The notes below the pieces were generated by a model that was given only the letters and a program-made list of their open reading frames with translations, searched no databases and was not told the DNA's origin. From Achromobacter pestifer (lineage in GTDB: Bacteria > Pseudomonadota > Gammaproteobacteria > Burkholderiales > Burkholderiaceae_B), in the NCBI RefSeq assembly GCF_902859625.1, contig NZ_CADIJX010000002.1, forward strand, positions 124,001 through 188,000: a stretch of 64,000 bases of DNA. Reading direction: 5' to 3'. How positions within the stretch are numbered: the stretch's first letter is position 1; each line of letters begins with the position of its first letter. Of the stretch, positions 33,880-42,069 are shown one piece after another. The translations under genes were made by a program, and so were the position numbers.

Positions 33880-35790
33880 ATGCAACGCTTATTGATGCTC
33901 CTACTGACCGTGCTGGCCGGCGTACTGCCGTCCGCCGCCAACGCCTGGTGGCAGCCCGACTGGCAGTACCGCAAGCAAATCACCGTCGACAGCACCGCGC
34001 AGGGCATGCCGCTGGGCGGCTCGGCCGGCCGCACGCCGCTGCTGGTGCGCCTGCACACCGGTAACTTCACCTTCGACGGCATCAACGAGAAGGGCGCCGA
34101 CATCCGCTTTGTGGCGGCCGACGACCAGACCGTGCTGAACCATCAGTTGGAAGCCTTCGACCCCTTGCTGGGCATGGCGCTGGTGTGGGTGGATGTGCCC
34201 GAGGTGGCCGATGGCCAGCGTCAGGACATCTGGATGTACTACGGCAATCAGAAAGCCCCCGCGTCGGCCAATGGCCAGCTGACTTTCGATCCGAACTACA
34301 CCTTGGTCTATCACTTTGACGGCGCCGCAGGTGCGCCGCCGCGTGACACCACCGCCTACAGCAACCACGGCCAGACCCCGACGGGCGCCGCAGTGGATGG
34401 CGTCATCGGCCGTGCCGCGCAGTTCGCGGGCGCAGCGCCCCTGATGCTGCCTGCCAGCCCCTCGCTGGCCATTCCCGCCGCGGGCGCCTTCACGTTCAGC
34501 GCCTGGGTCCGTGCCGACCAACCGGCCGGCGAACAACTGATCTACGCCCGCCGCGACGCCGGCAATGCCTTGTTGATTGGTATCAACCAGGGCGTTCCGT
34601 TCGTGGAAGTGAACGGCCAGCGCAGCCAGCCCGGCCAGCCGCTGACGCCGGCCGCCTGGCAACACGTGGCCGTGACGGCGGATGGCAGCCAAGTTCATCT
34701 GTACGTGAATGGCCGCGCCACCGCGTCGCTGGCCGCCAGCCTGCCGCCGCTTGCCACCACCGCTGCCCTGGGGGGCGACGTGCCCGCGCCGGTTGCGCCG
34801 CCGGCGCCTGCCGTCACGCCTGCCGCCGATGGTTCAGTCCCGGTTGAAGCGGCGCCTGCGCCGCACCCGGTCTACGCGCCGTTCGTGGGCGCCATCGATG
34901 AAGTCCGTTTGTCCAAGGTGGCGCGTCCCGCCGCCCTGATCTACGCCGATGCGTCGTCGCAGGGCGCGGAGTCCCGCCTGGTGGCCTACGGCGCCGACGA
35001 AGAGCAGTCGGGCTTCGGCTTCGGCGGCTTGGGCTTTCTGCTGAAAGCCGTGCCGATCGACGCCTGGGTCATCATCGGCGTGCTGGTGCTGATGATGGTG
35101 CAGTCCTGGATCATCATGATCAAGAAGAGCCGCAATGTGGCCCGCCTGGCGCGCGCCAACGAGATCTTCCGCGAGTCGTTCGCCACCGTTGGCCAACGTC
35201 TGGAATTGCTGGCCGACGACAAGGCGCTTGCCGCCAGGCTGGAACACGCCTCGCTGTGGCGCCTGTACCGCGTGGCCATCAACGAAATCCGCACGCGCCG
35301 CGCTCAAGGCGCCGACACGACCTCGATTTCGGCAGCCACCATTGAAGCGATCCGCGCGTCCATGGATGCCGTTCGCACCAAGGAAAACCAGGTACTGGGT
35401 TCCAAGTTGGGCTCGCTGTCCAACGCCATTGCCGGTGGCCCTTACATCGGCCTGCTAGGCACGGTGCTGGGCATCATGGTGGTGTTCCTGGGCACGGCCA
35501 TGGCCGGCGACGTGAACATCAATGCCATCGCCCCGGGCATGGCCGCCGCCTTGCTGGCAACCGCCATGGGCCTGTTCGTCGCGATTCCGGCCCTGTTTGG
35601 CTACAACCGCCTGGTGTCGCGCAATAAGGAAGTCAGCGCCGACATGCGCGTGTTCGTTGACGAATTCGTCACGCGCCTGGCCGAAGTGCACGGCGAGACG
35701 CAGGCGCAGGAAGCCGCCCACCACCCCGCAATGCGTGCGCCCGCGGCCAGCCGCCCGGCCGTGCTTGCCCCGCAACCCGCCGAGGCATAA
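33880..35790 (+). CDS. ExbB/TolQ-type proton channel with periplasmic DUF2341-LamG-like domain
   Basis: A 636-residue fusion, far longer than classical ExbB (about 240). Seen: signal peptide (MQRLLMLLLTVLAGVLPSAA), a DUF2341 region (WQYRKQITVD ... VDVPEVADGQRQDIWMYYGN, about 27-140), a concanavalin/LamG-like region (YHFDGAAGAPPRDTTAYSNH ... FTFSAWVRAD ... HVAVTADGSQVHLYVNG, about 145-365), then the MotA/TolQ/ExbB module. That module has TM1 at about 394-416, a cytoplasmic helical segment, TM2 at about 520-541 (GPYIGLLGTVLGIMVVFLG) and TM3 at about 552-575 (GMAAALLATAMGLFVAIPA). The periplasmic part would place a lectin-like domain on the proton channel. Followed after nine bases by ExbD and then TonB. 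The specific role of the extra domain is unknown. Confidence 0.9.
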   Translation: MQRLLMLLLTVLAGVLPSAANAWWQPDWQYRKQITVDSTAQGMPLGGSAGRTPLLVRLHTGNFTFDGINEKGADIRFVAADDQTVLNHQLEAFDPLLGMALVWVDVPEVADGQRQDIWMYYGNQKAPASANGQLTFDPNYTLVYHFDGAAGAPPRDTTAYSNHGQTPTGAAVDGVIGRAAQFAGAAPLMLPASPSLAIPAAGAFTFSAWVRADQPAGEQLIYARRDAGNALLIGINQGVPFVEVNGQRSQPGQPLTPAAWQHVAVTADGSQVHLYVNGRATASLAASLPPLATTAALGGDVPAPVAPPAPAVTPAADGSVPVEAAPAPHPVYAPFVGAIDEVRLSKVARPAALIYADASSQGAESRLVAYGADEEQSGFGFGGLGFLLKAVPIDAWVIIGVLVLMMVQSWIIMIKKSRNVARLARANEIFRESFATVGQRLELLADDKALAARLEHASLWRLYRVAINEIRTRRAQGADTTSISAATIEAIRASMDAVRTKENQVLGSKLGSLSNAIAGGPYIGLLGTVLGIMVVFLGTAMAGDVNINAIAPGMAAALLATAMGLFVAIPALFGYNRLVSRNKEVSADMRVFVDEFVTRLAEVHGETQAQEAAHHPAMRAPAASRPAVLAPQPAEA

Positions 35791-35799
35791 GGAGCATCC

Positions 35800-36219
35800 A
35801 TGGCTTCCGTATCCGCATCCCAGGACGATGACGACGACGCACCCGTGGACGGCATCAACATCACGCCGCTGGTCGACGTGCTGATGGTCGTGCTGGTCAT
35901 GTTCATTCTGACCGCCACCGCGCAGATCGCCGGCATCAAGGTCAATCTGCCCAAGGCCAGTTCCACCATGTCCTTGTCGCAGCCGAAGACCAAGGCGATC
36001 TCCGTCAACGACGCCGGCCAGGTTTTCCTGGACGCCTATCCGGTCACCTTGCCCGAGCTGGAAGACCGGCTGCGCACGGAGAAAGCGCTGAACCCCGACT
36101 TCCCGGTGATTGTGCGCGGCGATGCCGCCGTGCAGTACCAGAAGGTCGTGGAAGTGCTGGATCTGCTGCGCCGCCTGGAACTTGCCCAGGTCGGTCTGGT
36201 GACTGGTAAGCCGCAATAG
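35800..36219 (+). CDS. exbD: ExbD/TolR family biopolymer transport protein
   Basis: A 139-residue ExbD. An acidic N-terminus (DDDDD) is followed by the single membrane helix at about 21-42 (ITPLVDVLMVVLVMFILTAT) with the conserved proton-carrying Asp at about residue 26, then the periplasmic domain (VNLPKASS ... DFPVIVRGDAAVQYQKVVEV). It is encoded between the ExbB-like gene (nine bases upstream) and TonB (17 bases downstream). It should form the proton-motive-force motor with them. The locus specificity of this motor is inferred from gene order. Confidence 0.93.
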   Translation: MASVSASQDDDDDAPVDGINITPLVDVLMVVLVMFILTATAQIAGIKVNLPKASSTMSLSQPKTKAISVNDAGQVFLDAYPVTLPELEDRLRTEKALNPDFPVIVRGDAAVQYQKVVEVLDLLRRLELAQVGLVTGKPQ

Positions 36220-36236
36220 GGGCCGGGACCAACGTC

Positions 36237-36950
36237 ATGCCGCAACACGCATCCGATTCCTCGCGCGTCCCGCATTCGGCACGCCGCTGGCTGAAGCTGG
36301 CGGCCGTGGCGGTGGCGGTGGCCGTGGCCGCCTACGCGCTCTGGCGCTGGGCCAACGATATGTCCGGGGTCCGGCGCGATGCGCCCAAGGTCACGGCCAT
36401 CATCCCGCTGCCGCCGCCTCCGCCGCCCCCGCCTGAACCCGAGAAGCCGCCGGAGCCCGAGCAGCCCAAGGAAGAACCCGTGGCCACGCCTGAACCCGAG
36501 CCGCAACCCACGCCCGAACCGCCCAAGCCGCAGGACGAAGCGCCTCCGCGTCCGGCCGACGACTTGGCCAACCCGATGCAGATCGATGGCGATGCGCAGG
36601 CTGGCAGCGACGCATTCAACATCGGCGCGGGGCAGGGCAAGGGCATGGCGGGCGGTGGTGGCGGTCGTGCGGGCAACGCGACCTATAGCCAGTACCTGGC
36701 CTATGCGCTGCAAAAGATCCTGCGCGAAGACGAGCGCACCCGCAATCTGACTTTCCGCCTGCAAGCCAACATCTGGCTGACGGCGGCCGGCCAGATCACG
36801 CGGGTGGAGCTGACTCGAGGCAGCGGCGACGCCGATGTCGATGCTCGCGTGGTCGCTGCCTTGCGCGCCGTACCGGGCCTGGATGAACGCCCGCCGGCCT
36901 CGGCCAACATGCCCATCCGCGCGTCGCTGACTGGCCGCCGGCCTTCTTGA
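36237..36950 (+). CDS. tonB: TonB energy-transducing protein
   Basis: A 237-residue TonB: N-terminal membrane anchor at about 18-38 (WLKLAAVAVAVAVAAYALWR), then a long Pro/Glu/Lys-rich spacer (about 55-105) that can span the periplasm. After a Gly-rich hinge comes a TonB C-terminal domain at about 145-237 (YSQYLAYALQKILRED ... IWLTAAGQITRVELTRGSGD). No TonB-dependent receptor is encoded anywhere in the locus, so its outer-membrane partner is not obvious. Candidates are the porin, TpsB, or a receptor elsewhere. Its C-terminal domain resembles that of the STN protein at 16765-17442. Confidence 0.92.
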   Translation: MPQHASDSSRVPHSARRWLKLAAVAVAVAVAAYALWRWANDMSGVRRDAPKVTAIIPLPPPPPPPPEPEKPPEPEQPKEEPVATPEPEPQPTPEPPKPQDEAPPRPADDLANPMQIDGDAQAGSDAFNIGAGQGKGMAGGGGGRAGNATYSQYLAYALQKILREDERTRNLTFRLQANIWLTAAGQITRVELTRGSGDADVDARVVAALRAVPGLDERPPASANMPIRASLTGRRPS

Positions 36951-36986
36951 ATTTCCGAACAGACCTGATCCCGGAGTGACTACAGA

Positions 36987-38681
36987 ATGAAGTTCGAACT
37001 AAACCGGTTGGCGGCATCGCTGGCGCTGGCCGCGGCGGGCGCCGTCGCGTTGCCGGCCCATAGCGCGCCCGCCCCGTCCGAGAACGCCACCATCAACCTG
37101 ATCCGCCTGCTGGTGCAGCAAGGCGTGCTCAAGCCCGAACAAGCCGAGGCGCTGGTCGCCCAGGCCGAAGCCGAAGCCAAGTCCGCCCGTCAGGCAACGC
37201 CTGATCGCGGCGCTGTCGTGGCGCAGACGGGCGACGTGCGCGTGCCCTACATCCCGCAGACCGTGCGCGATCAGATTCGTGACGAGGTCAAGGCCGAAGT
37301 CATGGTGCAGGCCAAGGAAGAGAACTGGGCGCAGCCCAACACCTTTCCCGAGTGGGTGTCGCGCATCACGGTGGAAGGCGACGTCCGCGTGCGCGACGAA
37401 TCGCGCTTCTACAACGGCGGCAACAGCAACGAAATCACGGATTTCGCCAAGCTCAACGCCAAGGGTCCTTACGACGTCAACACGAACACCAACGGCGGCT
37501 TCCCGCCGATGCTGAACACGCGCGAAGACCGTCGCAACCAGTTGCGCATCCGTGCCCGTCTGGGTGTGCGTGCCGAGATTTCGGAAGCCTGGTCGGCCGG
37601 CATTCGCCTGGCAACGGGCAGCGACGACAGCCCGGTGTCCACGTCTCAGACCCTGGGCGGCGGCATGGGCAAGAAGGACATCTGGCTGGACCAGGCCTAC
37701 CTGACCTACCGCCCCGCCAAATGGGCCACCGTCACCGGCGGCCGTATTGGCAATCCGTTCGAGTCCACCGATACGCTGTTCTCCAACGATCTGAACTTCG
37801 ACGGTATCGCCGCGATCTTCAAGCAGCCCTTGGAAGGCCGCGACGTTACCTTGTTCGGCACGCTGGGCGCATTCGCGACCGAGTACGCGAACAACGGTTG
37901 GAACTCGTCGTCGATGAGCGAAGGCGGCAGCGAGAACAAATGGCTGCTGGGCGCGCAGATTGGCGCCGACTGGAAGGTCAACAACCAGAACAGCCTGCGC
38001 GGCGCGCTGGCCTACTACCACTTCGACAACATCGCGGGCAAGCGCTCCAGCTCCTGCTCGCCGTGGGCGGGCGACGAAAACTGCGACACCGACTGGTCGC
38101 GTCCGGCCTTCATGCAGAAGGGCAACACGCTGTTCCTGTTGCGCAACATCGCGCCCAATCCGCTCAATCCGGCGGACACGCCGCAGCCGCAGTATGTAGG
38201 CCTGGCGTCCAAGTTCGATCTGCTGGACCTGAACCTGCGCTGGGACACCCGCGTGTTCGACGGCCTGGGCCTGCGCCTGAACGGTAACTACATCCGCAAC
38301 CTGGCTTACAGCAAGAGCAAGATGGCAAGCCGTTCGCAGGGCTACATCGTCAACAACTTTGACGGCAATGGCGACATCGAAAGCGGCCCCAACGCCTGGA
38401 TGTTGCAAGCCACGCTGGGCCGTTCTTTCGACCTGAAGGAAAAGGGCGACTGGCTGGCCTTCGTTGGCTACAAGTACATCCAGCCGGATGCGCTGCCCGA
38501 TGCGTTCAATGATTCGTCGTTCCACCAGGGCGGCACCAATGCGCGCGGCTACTACATCGGCGCCAGCTACGCCTTCGAGAAGAACGTCTACGGCGTCTTC
38601 CGGTGGATGAGCACCAAGGAGATCTACGGCCCTCCCTTGGCCATCGACACGATGCAGTTTGAAATCAACGCCAGGTTCTGA
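36987..38681 (+). CDS. putative outer-membrane porin
   Basis: A 564-residue outer-membrane protein: signal peptide (LAASLALAAAGAVALPAHS), a short predicted helical region (TINLIRLLVQQGVLKPEQAE, then LVAQAEAEAK), then a long aromatic/Gly-rich beta-barrel (for example WVSRITVEGDVRVRDESRFY; QLRIRARLGVRAEIS) ending in the classical C-terminal Phe (MQFEINARF). The helical head plus barrel suggests the putative-porin family. It follows tonB by 36 bases and precedes the coiled-coil gene by four, so it belongs to the same operon. It might be the outer-membrane element energised or assembled by the dedicated Ton motor, or a substrate channel for nutrients released by the exoprotein (both inference). 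Confidence 0.88.
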   Translation: MKFELNRLAASLALAAAGAVALPAHSAPAPSENATINLIRLLVQQGVLKPEQAEALVAQAEAEAKSARQATPDRGAVVAQTGDVRVPYIPQTVRDQIRDEVKAEVMVQAKEENWAQPNTFPEWVSRITVEGDVRVRDESRFYNGGNSNEITDFAKLNAKGPYDVNTNTNGGFPPMLNTREDRRNQLRIRARLGVRAEISEAWSAGIRLATGSDDSPVSTSQTLGGGMGKKDIWLDQAYLTYRPAKWATVTGGRIGNPFESTDTLFSNDLNFDGIAAIFKQPLEGRDVTLFGTLGAFATEYANNGWNSSSMSEGGSENKWLLGAQIGADWKVNNQNSLRGALAYYHFDNIAGKRSSSCSPWAGDENCDTDWSRPAFMQKGNTLFLLRNIAPNPLNPADTPQPQYVGLASKFDLLDLNLRWDTRVFDGLGLRLNGNYIRNLAYSKSKMASRSQGYIVNNFDGNGDIESGPNAWMLQATLGRSFDLKEKGDWLAFVGYKYIQPDALPDAFNDSSFHQGGTNARGYYIGASYAFEKNVYGVFRWMSTKEIYGPPLAIDTMQFEINARF

Positions 38682-38685
38682 GGTC

Positions 38686-39384
38686 ATGGACATGCACATC
38701 GTATGGGATGAATCCCGCCACTCGCCCGCCATGGGACGCGGCCGGCGGTTCGCCGCCGCCGTGGCCTTGTGCGCGGCCGGGCTGAGCCTGACCGGCGGCG
38801 CGCAGGCCGAAAGCATGGAAGAGCGCCTGCGCGCCCAGTTGCGCAGCACCACGCAGCAGTTGCAGCAATTGCAAAGCGAGCAGGCGCAGGTCAACGCCGC
38901 CAAGGCGGCGGCCGAAGCGCAACGCGATGCCGCGCAGAAAGAGCTGGAGTCGCTGCGCGCACAACTGGCCAAGAGCCGTGGGCAGGCCGAGAAATTGGCC
39001 GAGCAGCAGGGCGCGGTGATGGAAAGCGCCCAGGCGCAGGTCGCCGCCACCCATGCGCAACTGGGCAAGTTCAAGGGCGCCTATGACGAGCTCTTGACCC
39101 TGTCGCGCGCCAAGGAGGCGGAACGCCAGACGCTGGCCCGCAACCTGGCCCAGCGCGATGAGGAAGTCAAAGTGTGCGTGGCCAAGAACCGTGACATGTA
39201 CGAGGCCGGCAAGGAAATTCTCAACGCCTATGAACGCATCAGCACGGGTGACGTTCTGGCGTTGAAGCAGCCTTTCGCGGGCAAGGCGCGCGTGAAGTTC
39301 GAGGAACAGGCGCAAGCGTATGGCGACAAGCTGTACGACGCCCAGGTGCCCCGGAGTCAAGCTGCTGCAACGTCCAATCCGTAA
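38686..39384 (+). CDS. periplasmic coiled-coil protein
   Basis: A 232-residue protein starting at ATG 38686, four bases after the porin stop. It has a signal segment at about 19-42 (RFAAAVALCAAGLSLTGGAQ), then a long heptad-rich coiled coil at about 44-150 (Gln/Ala/Glu-rich: LRSTTQQLQQLQSEQAQVNA), and a compact C-terminal part (NRDMYEAGKEILNAYERI ... GKARVKFEEQAQAYGDKLYD). No enzyme motif is visible. The conserved end and the operon position suggest a periplasmic spacer or assembly factor for the TPS-Ton machinery. Not recognised beyond that. Confidence 0.8.
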   Translation: MDMHIVWDESRHSPAMGRGRRFAAAVALCAAGLSLTGGAQAESMEERLRAQLRSTTQQLQQLQSEQAQVNAAKAAAEAQRDAAQKELESLRAQLAKSRGQAEKLAEQQGAVMESAQAQVAATHAQLGKFKGAYDELLTLSRAKEAERQTLARNLAQRDEEVKVCVAKNRDMYEAGKEILNAYERISTGDVLALKQPFAGKARVKFEEQAQAYGDKLYDAQVPRSQAAATSNP

Positions 39385-39427
39385 TCTGTCCCTGATTGCC
39401 CCTTTTCTTTATCCAGGAAATACCGAA

Positions 39428-39940
39428 ATGACCGAAACCAGCCTGATTCTTGACGTGAACGCCGAGCGCCTGCAAACGCTGCTGCAATCCGTGGGCTACC
39501 GCGTGACCCTGTCCGAACAGAACGGCATGGTCCAGCTGTTGAGCGCCAGCCAGGGCGTGGGCTTTGCCGCGCGCATGGGCAATCCGGCTCAGCAGGAAGG
39601 CCACTATCTGGACTACACATTGAGTTGCGCGCTGCGCGTGCAAGGCGAACTGCCGGCCGGCCTGGCGGATCGCTGGAACGTGGAAAAGCGTTTCGCCCGC
39701 CTGTCGGTGCAAGGCGTGTTCCTGGTGCTGGAGCTGGACGTGATCGTGGCTGGCGGCGTGTCGGAGAACTATCTGCGCGCCACCACCGAGTTGTGGGACC
39801 GCCTGTTGCAGGAATTCCTGCTGTTCCTGCGCGCCAATGCGTCGGCCCAGGACGCCGCCGAGGCCGCCCCGGACGCGCAGGACGCGCAGGACGCCGACAC
39901 TGAAATCACTGAAACCGCCGAGACGACGGCTACCGCGTAA
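39428..39940 (+). CDS. YbjN-like (type III chaperone-fold) protein
   Basis: A 170-residue cytoplasmic protein. The start at ATG 39428 is where the fold begins (TETSLILDVNAERLQTLLQS); an upstream in-frame extension overlaps the preceding gene. The pattern of one helix, a beta-sheet and two helices (GYRVTLSEQNGMVQLLS; WNVEKRFARLSVQGVFLVLE; LWDRLLQEFLLFLRA) resembles YbjN/secretion-chaperone-like proteins. An acidic tail (DAQDAQDADTE) follows. No signal peptide. It lies between the coiled-coil and parvulin genes of the TPS-Ton locus, so a chaperone or regulatory role there is possible; the family call is tentative. Confidence 0.65.
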   Translation: MTETSLILDVNAERLQTLLQSVGYRVTLSEQNGMVQLLSASQGVGFAARMGNPAQQEGHYLDYTLSCALRVQGELPAGLADRWNVEKRFARLSVQGVFLVLELDVIVAGGVSENYLRATTELWDRLLQEFLLFLRANASAQDAAEAAPDAQDAQDADTEITETAETTATA

Positions 39941-40010
39941 CGTGCCCCGCAGGGTGCCGCCGGATGCTTGCGCGTGCGGCGGCGCCCTGATGCCATGCAG
40001 AGGTTCCACC

Positions 40011-41081
40011 ATGACCAAGACCCTGACCTCCTCCAACCGGCTGCGCCTGACCGCGGCGGTTCTGCTGATTGCCGTACTGGCTGGCGCCGTCGCGCTGATG
40101 CGCGGCAAAGATGCCCAAAGCAGTGAAACCACCACCGCCAAAACGGTGGCTTCCGCGGCTCCCGCCAGCACGGGCGTCACGACGACCGCAGGTACGCCCG
40201 CCACGGCGCCGGCCAGCCGGCCTCCCGCCATTGCCACGCTGGGCGCCGTGCAAGTCGACCGCGATGAACTGCTGCGCCAGTTGCAGGCAATGCCGCCGCA
40301 GGCGCGTGAACAGTTGAAGGACAACCGGGCGGGAATCGACCAATGGCTGCGTGCCAGATTGGCCGAGAAGGCGCTGATCGAGCAGGCGCGCGCGCAGGGT
40401 TGGCAGGACAAGCCGGAGCTCAAACGCGCGTTCCAGGCGGCGCAGGAAAGGATCGTGCTGCAAAGCTATCTGGAATCCGTCAGCCGGGCGCCCGATGACT
40501 ATCCGGCGCAGGCCGATCTGCAAGCCGCCTATGAACGCGCCAAGCCGCAGTTGGCGGTTGCCGCGCAGTACCGGGTCAGCCAGATCTATCTGCCGGCCGC
40601 ATTGGGGGATGCCGATGCCGTGGCGGCGGCCCGCAAGCAGGCGCAAGATCTGGTCAAGCGGGCGCAAGCGCCCAAAGCTGATTTCGCCGCACTGGCGCAG
40701 AATTTCTCGCGCGATGACACCACGCGCGCACAAGGCGGCGACATCGGCTTTGTGCCGCTGGCGCAGCTGATGCCGGAAATGCGCCCGGTGATCGAGCAGA
40801 TGAAGGAAGGTGACGTATCGGCCCCGGTGCAGTCGGCGGCGGGATTCCACATTCTGAAGCTGTCCGGCTTTCATCCGGCCAGCGTCACGCCGTTTGATCA
40901 GGTGAAGGAAGAGCTGCGCGCCGCGCTACGCTCCCAACGTCAGGAATTGGCCGCGCGGGCCTATCTGGAGGGCTTATTGAATGCCGGTACCGTCAGCATC
41001 GATGGCGCGGCCCTCAATGCCGCGTTTGAACAAAGCGCAGCCAACCAAGCGGCCAAGCCGGCCGTCGCCCGCGCACCGTGA
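40011..41081 (+). CDS. periplasmic PpiC-type peptidyl-prolyl isomerase
   Basis: A 356-residue parvulin. The start is ATG 40011, followed by an N-terminal membrane or signal segment (RLTAAVLLIAVLAGAVALM) and a Ser/Thr/Pro/Ala linker. An SurA-N-like helical region follows (MPPQAREQLKDNRAGIDQWL; LAEKALIEQARAQGWQDKPE), and then the PpiC domain at about 185-290 (QYRVSQIYLPAAL ... DFAALAQNFSRDDTTRAQGG ... DIGFVPLAQLMPEMRPVIEQ ... QSAAGFHILKLSGF). Parvulins help fold outer-membrane and secreted proteins, so it fits assembly of TpsB, the porin or the exoprotein. A PpiC-type gene is also part of the P. aeruginosa Pdt neighbourhood as I recall it. Its 3' end overlaps the possible antitoxin start. Confidence 0.88.
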   Translation: MTKTLTSSNRLRLTAAVLLIAVLAGAVALMRGKDAQSSETTTAKTVASAAPASTGVTTTAGTPATAPASRPPAIATLGAVQVDRDELLRQLQAMPPQAREQLKDNRAGIDQWLRARLAEKALIEQARAQGWQDKPELKRAFQAAQERIVLQSYLESVSRAPDDYPAQADLQAAYERAKPQLAVAAQYRVSQIYLPAALGDADAVAAARKQAQDLVKRAQAPKADFAALAQNFSRDDTTRAQGGDIGFVPLAQLMPEMRPVIEQMKEGDVSAPVQSAAGFHILKLSGFHPASVTPFDQVKEELRAALRSQRQELAARAYLEGLLNAGTVSIDGAALNAAFEQSAANQAAKPAVARAP

Positions 41082-41514
41082 CACTACGGCGCCGCAGGCG
41101 GCAAGTGCCATCAACCGGGCGCTGGATGCGCGCCTGAAGGGGGCGTTGGGCAATGCCCAGCCGCCCGCCAGCCTGCAATGCACGGCGGCATTGCTGCAAG
41201 CCCTGCGCCAGACCTATCCCGACGAGTTGGGGCGCTGGTTTCCGCTGGTGCCCGAACAGGCGCCGGCCCGCGCCAGGGATCCGTCGCGCGACCTGGGGTT
41301 GGACTTGTCCGACTTGCGCGTGCTGTACCGGGCGCTGCGGGTGACGTGGTTGGCCGAACAGGTGTTCGGCGACCGCGAACAGGCGCATCAATGGCTGCGC
41401 AGCCCCAAGCGGCGGCTGCATGGACGGGTGCCTTTGCTGCTGTGCCAGCACGGACGATATGCCGCGATGATCGAACAATGGCTGGTCAACATCGATGAAG
41501 GAAATGGTCCATGA
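40981..41514 (+). CDS. Xre/MbcA/ParS-type antitoxin (RES partner)
   Basis: The conserved part is the C-terminal toxin-binding (DUF2384-like) region: LDLSDLRVLYRALRVTWLAE, then VFGDREQAHQWLRSPKRRLH and GRVPLLLCQHGRYAAMIEQW. The start is uncertain. ATG 40981 has GGAGG nine bases upstream but would overlap the parvulin gene by about 100 bases, and its first 40 residues are Ser/Pro/Arg-rich and look out-of-frame. ATG 41002 or 41017, or a later non-ATG codon, are possible. The gene overlaps the RES toxin gene by four bases (ATGA), typical of toxin-antitoxin operons. It should neutralise the toxin by direct binding. Confidence 0.75.
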   Translation: MPVPSASMARPSMPRLNKAQPTKRPSRPSPAHRDTTAPQAASAINRALDARLKGALGNAQPPASLQCTAALLQALRQTYPDELGRWFPLVPEQAPARARDPSRDLGLDLSDLRVLYRALRVTWLAEQVFGDREQAHQWLRSPKRRLHGRVPLLLCQHGRYAAMIEQWLVNIDEGNGP

Positions 41515-42008
41515 TTGCGCTCTGGCGCTTGAGCAACAGCCAGGATCTGCAACCGCGCGCCCGGCCCGCGGGCCGCTGGCATGGCGCGGGTGCGCCGGTG
41601 GTGGTGCTGGACGCGAATCCGACTGCGGCCGTGTTCGCGCGGCTGGCCTTGTCGGAAGTGGCGCATCCGCGGGCCTTGCCTAGCCATTACTTCCTGCTGG
41701 AGGTGATGGCGCCGGATCACACCGTCAGCGACGCCGACCCGCCCTTGCATTGGGAAACCGATCTGCCCGCCACCCGGGGGATCGGCAATGCCTGGCTGGC
41801 TCGCGGCGACACGCTGTTGCTGCGGGTGCCGTCGGCCGCGGGCGGTTTTCAGTACCTGCTGAACGCCGCTCACCCGCAATTGTCGCAATGCCAGATCGTG
41901 TCGTCCGTGGCCTATCCCTACGCGCCGCACCTGGCGGGGATCTCCGATGCGGTGCTGGACGGCGCGGGGTGGCTGGTCGCCGCGGGAGGCGAGGGCGCGC
42001 GGGACTAG
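41511..42008 (+). CDS. RES-domain toxin
   Basis: A 165-residue RES-family toxin: N-terminal LWRLSNSQD, the GRW motif (PAGRWHGAG), the helix with conserved acidic residue (TAAVFARLALSEVAHP), and LPSHYFLLEVMAPD, with the C-terminal segment FQYLLNAAHP. RES toxins degrade NAD or ADP-ribosylate targets and cause growth arrest. It overlaps the antitoxin stop by four bases. The pairing of Xre and RES is diagnostic even though each is divergent. Its position directly after the TPS-Ton locus could help stabilise that locus (inference). Confidence 0.8.
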   Translation: MIALWRLSNSQDLQPRARPAGRWHGAGAPVVVLDANPTAAVFARLALSEVAHPRALPSHYFLLEVMAPDHTVSDADPPLHWETDLPATRGIGNAWLARGDTLLLRVPSAAGGFQYLLNAAHPQLSQCQIVSSVAYPYAPHLAGISDAVLDGAGWLVAAGGEGARD

Positions 42009-42019
42009 AATGATGCCCA

Positions 42020-42036
42020 TCCGGCGCTGCGCCGGA
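42020..42036 (+). terminator. short GC hairpin after the RES gene
   Basis: A 7-base stem TCCGGCG / CGCCGGA with a CTG loop, 12 bases after the RES stop codon and 34 bases before the pdxY start. No T tract, so termination would be weak. Confidence 0.4.
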
Positions 42037-42069
42037 GTGCAACCCTAGTTCCTGTCAGGAGCCCGCCGT

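Noticed and set aside
36999..39074. Antisense frame of about 690 codons opposite the porin and coiled-coil genes
   Set aside because: Shadow of recognised genes; no signal, motif or start context.
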